Shown: positions 63,230 to 64,000 of the stretch, piece after piece
How the letters are laid out: every line of letters starts with the position of its first letter
Position numbering within the stretch: position 1 is the stretch's first letter
Assembly (NCBI RefSeq): GCF_000021725.1
Contig: NC_012115.1
Span: forward strand, 1,007,408-1,071,407
Length of the DNA: 64,000 nucleotides
Direction of reading: 5' to 3'
Origin: Nautilia profundicola AmH
Lineage (GTDB): Bacteria > Campylobacterota > Campylobacteria > Campylobacterales > Nautiliaceae
Position numbers and translations under genes: made by a program
Notes under the pieces: generated by a model
The model's input: only the letters and a program-made list of their open reading frames with translations
The model's database searches: none
Told to the model about the DNA's origin: nothing

Positions 63230-64000
63230 CTCTTTTGCTTCATACAGTTTCATATCTGCTATTTTAAATGTTTCGTTAAAGTTTTTCTCTTTTTGTGCAA
63301 CACCTATAGAAACAGTGATTTTGAGATTGTCAAAATCGGTATTTTCTACAGTTTTTCTTATTTTTTCAGCAACAAGCTTTGCTGTTTCTTTATCCGTATC
63401 TGGTAAAATAATAACAAATTCTTCACCACCCCATCTACAAAAAATATCATTCTTTCTAATCGTATTTCGAACCACATCTACAAAACGTTTTAAAATCTCA
63501 TCACCAACATTATGCCCGTAAGTGTCATTTATCTGTTTAAAATGATCAACATCTAAAACAAGCACCGAATAATCATCTAATGCTTTTATTTTAGAAAGAC
63601 ATCCACTTCTATTTAATATATCTGTTAAATAATCTATTTGAGAATTTCTCTTCATTTTTGAGTAATTATACAAGAAAAGCATTACGCCCAATAAAAACAC
63701 ATAAATCAAAAACACAATTATAATTAACGTATTGTAACTATTGTTTATTTCATTAAGTGTTTCGATTTTATCCAAAGGTATTACCGAAAGCATGAAACCT
63801 TCATGTTTTTTTTCCACATTATAAAGAGGATATGACAGAACCAGTTTATTTTCAACTATATTGGCTTTCTGATTAAAATCAATATTATGATAATGTTTAA
63901 AAAGTATACATATATTCCCGCAAATGTAGTAATTCGGGTTTAATTTACAGACTTTATAATTACTCCATGCATCAGGAAAAAGTTTATTTTTTAAAATTTC
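63203..64000 (-). CDS. Membrane-bound diguanylate cyclase (5' end outside window)
   Basis: At least 265 codons are open from 64000 to the stop at 63203; the start is beyond the window. The visible order is an extracytoplasmic sensor part (KLFPDAWSNYKVCKLNP... ending LSYPLYNVEKKHEGFMLSV), a membrane helix (TLIIIVFLIYVFLLGVMLFLY) and a GGDEF domain with motif WGGEEFVIILPD and an RKND inhibitory site five residues before it. It should make c-di-GMP in response to a periplasmic signal. It overlaps ruvX convergently by 27 bases. Confidence 0.92.
   Translation of the reverse strand, partial: EILKNKLFPDAWSNYKVCKLNPNYYICGNICILFKHYHNIDFNQKANIVENKLVLSYPLYNVEKKHEGFMLSVIPLDKIETLNEINNSYNTLIIIVFLIYVFLLGVMLFLYNYSKMKRNSQIDYLTDILNRSGCLSKIKALDDYSVLVLDVDHFKQINDTYGHNVGDEILKRFVDVVRNTIRKNDIFCRWGGEEFVIILPDTDKETAKLVAEKIRKTVENTDFDNLKITVSIGVAQKEKNFNETFKIADMKLYEAKELGRNRVVA

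Overview
The window reads as a chromosomal segment of an AT-rich member of the Campylobacterota (Epsilonproteobacteria), most likely a Nautiliales-type chemolithoautotroph (Nautilia, Caminibacter or Lebetimonas). The genus is an inference. It rests on gene order shared, as I recall it, with Campylobacter and Helicobacter (rplY-pth-lptG-lysA-HAD-pheA-hisC-fliF-fliG-fliH-dxs; tal-serB; ilvC-minD-minE-yibQ-dprA-ruvX), on a three-subunit fumarate reductase/succinate dehydrogenase with a CCG-domain subunit, on a DUF505-like protein typical of thermophiles, and on very tight gene packing with many 4-nt start/stop overlaps.

Layout. 1-5.4 kb (minus): a soluble RCK protein (cut by the window edge), a Kv-like potassium channel, gatB, a frame-disrupted ilvA and a CoA-binding protein. 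5.4-5.9 kb (plus): HU and tRNA-Leu(CAA). 6-22.9 kb (minus): a beta-propeller/helical-repeat protein, msrA, dxs, fliHGF, hisC, pheA, a HAD protein, lysA, an LptG-type permease, pth, rplY, a PilT/PilU-type ATPase, tal and serB. 22.9-25.9 kb (plus): tatA-tatC and a DUF505-like gene with a near-consensus promoter. 25.9-39.1 kb (minus): CBS-GGDEF, CDF transporter, truD, an EI24 protein, thiL, a PAS protein, an orphan FrdB-like subunit with an atypical kinase, the three reductase genes (interrupted by an oppositely oriented tRNA-Arg), a TolC-like protein, argD and an unknown gene. 39.2-44.1 kb: sulP (plus), then priA, two pilin-like genes and two small genes (minus). 44.2-49.4 kb (plus): uvrB, a small membrane protein, a gamma-class carbonic anhydrase homologue and mutS2. 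49.6-58.4 kb (mixed): cyclophilin, thioredoxin, queA, pilT, gatC, hemL, atpZ, and a pilC-pilB pair with a secreted partner. 58.5-64 kb (plus): ilvC, minDE, yibQ-like, dprA, a hypoxanthine-DNA-glycosylase-like gene and ruvX, ending in a convergent GGDEF gene cut by the window edge.

Functionally the window is mostly housekeeping. It combines amino-acid synthesis, the flagellar MS ring and switch base, type IV pilus/competence parts (two retraction-type ATPases, assembly ATPase, platform protein, pilins, DprA), Tat export and a respiratory or carbon-cycle fumarate/succinate enzyme. No CRISPR array, prophage or intact insertion sequence is visible. No gene-free stretch exceeds 300 bases; the three longest (about 277 bases each, at 35963-36239, 49387-49664 and 50190-50466) hold an inverted repeat, a terminator, and a nested hairpin element plus promoter.

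The most unusual signal is a dispersed family of degenerate tandem repeats with a 7-8 base period. It occurs at about eleven places, several as inverted pairs between genes. At least three copies lie inside coding sequence, in frame, in priA, queA and the DNA-glycosylase gene. Other points of interest are the disrupted ilvA, the tRNA inside the reductase locus, the missing Tat signal on the reductase flavoprotein, the orphan FrdB-plus-kinase pair, the DUF505-like repeat protein, and a 149-base element with terminal inverted repeats.
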